From positions 1,550,001 to 1,614,000 of the forward strand of contig NZ_JBAJIJ010000001.1 of NCBI RefSeq assembly GCF_036867135.1: 64,000 nucleotides of DNA, read 5' to 3'. This document shows, piece after piece, positions 63,429 to 64,000 of the stretch (its first letter is position 1; the number at the start of each line of letters is the position of its first letter). The position numbers and the translations under genes were made by a program. Source of the DNA: Aeromicrobium sp. Sec7.5 (lineage in GTDB: Bacteria; Actinomycetota; Actinomycetes; Propionibacteriales; Nocardioidaceae). The notes under the pieces were generated by a model, which had not been told where the DNA came from, did no database searches, and was given only the letters and a program-made list of their open reading frames with translations.

Positions 63429-64000
63429 CTAGGACTCCGATCGACGCATGGCTGGCGATCCGATGGTCGGACCGCCAAAGATCATGGCAGGTCCGGGCGC
63501 GGCAGGGCCACGTCTGCGAGCCGGTCGTGTGGCCACGGCGATCCCGGCCAGAGTCAGCGCGATGCCGGCCAGCTGCTGCGGAGCCAGCCGCTCGTCGGCC
63601 ACCAGCGCCCCGAGCGCGACACCGGCCACCGGGTTCAAGAGACCGATCACACCCACCGCGCCGGCTCGGATCCGTTGCAGGCCCGCAAACCAGCAGACGA
63701 AGGCCAGGGCTGTCGCGACGACCGAGGTGAAGGCGTAGCCGGCGACGGCTGTGGGCTCCACCGCAGGCGGGGAGCCCTCGACCGCAGCTGCTGCGAGCGT
63801 GAGGACCGTGCCTCCGGCGACGAGCTGCCAGGCAGTCGTGGCCAGCACCGGCGTGCCGTCGGCCCAGCGGGTGGCAGCACCGAACCGAAGGCCGACAACA
63901 GCAAGGCCGACGCGGACGCGACGACCCCGGCGGCCGACAGCTCGCCCCGGGCACCCCCGATCAGGAGCACGACACCGGCGATGCCGCCCACCGCGCCGGC
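63429..64000 (-). pseudogene. EamA/DMT transporter broken by a 5-bp duplication, 5' end outside window
   Basis: The upstream frame (from the window edge) reads GGIAGVVLLIGGARGELSAAG and then LLLSAFG before switching to nonsense. The downstream frame carries TRWADGTPVLATTAWQLVAGG and helices to the stop at 63429. The frames join perfectly as LLLSAFGAATRWADGTP if one copy of the tandem TTCGG repeat (CCGAA CCGAA on +, 63880-63889) is removed. EamA transporters have two such five-helix halves. The gene is therefore probably inactive now, or phase-switchable. The C-terminal tail is unusually long for the family. Confidence 0.75.

Overview
This window is GC-rich, tightly packed bacterial DNA (roughly 70% G+C by eye) with almost no gap over 250 bases. 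It carries a complete Pup-proteasome gene set, mshC (mycothiol synthesis) and rbpA, which together are diagnostic of Actinobacteria. Gene order from uppP through mshC, PAC2, metH, recB-like, M50 protease, trmI, arc, dop, pup, prcBA, pafA, pafBC, tatAC, helY, 5'-3' exonuclease and Xaa-Pro peptidase is the conserved actinobacterial backbone, recalled from M. tuberculosis as roughly Rv2136c down to Rv2089c. The FKBP gene between pafA and pafB, the separate lnt and ppm1 genes and the DUF5703 gene point away from mycobacteria. A Nocardioidaceae-type organism (for example Aeromicrobium or Nocardioides) is my best inference. I saw no rRNA, tRNA, CRISPR array or insertion sequence.

Layout. 1-9.5 kb: a truncated methyltransferase, a lipoprotein, an acyl-CoA carboxyltransferase subunit, two small membrane proteins, a DevS-like GAF histidine kinase, a CoxE-like VWA protein with a MoxR ATPase and a divergent SRPBCC protein, and an M20 peptidase. 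9.5-20.5 kb: DUF5703, an aldo/keto reductase with an altered active site, uppP, a DUF222/HNH protein, corA, mshC, a PAC2 protein and metH. 20.7-22.5 kb: two tandem paralogous membrane proteins with LRV-like N-termini, each followed by a strong hairpin. 22.5-25.9 kb: HAD phosphatase, RecB-like nuclease, site-2 protease and trmI. 26-36 kb: the Pup-proteasome locus with a GNAT gene and an FKBP gene inserted. 36-45.5 kb: tatA, tatC, a lipid kinase, helY, an exonuclease, a peptidase, lnt, ppm1 and rbpA. 45.5-64 kb: a mixed accessory stretch with transporters, GDPD, an HTH-MurA fusion, hydrolases, two TetR regulators, an MMPL transporter, an LLM oxidoreductase, a second HNH gene, LtrA and an EamA transporter broken by a 5-bp duplication at the window edge.

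How it works together. Dop converts Pup-Gln to Pup-Glu, PafA ligates it to lysines, Arc/Mpa unfolds the tagged protein and PrcBA degrades it. PafBC in the same locus is the DNA-damage activator known from mycobacteria. Lnt and Ppm1 finish lipoproteins and supply polyprenyl-phosphate-mannose, and TatAC exports folded proteins. The most pervasive regulatory signal is a TAnnnT hexamer 6-7 bases upstream of the start codon at more than 20 genes. This is the signature of leaderless transcription, and I used it to choose several start codons. Other strong signals are a SigR/SigH-type promoter at rbpA and a palindrome overlapping the -10 box of the HTH-MurA gene.
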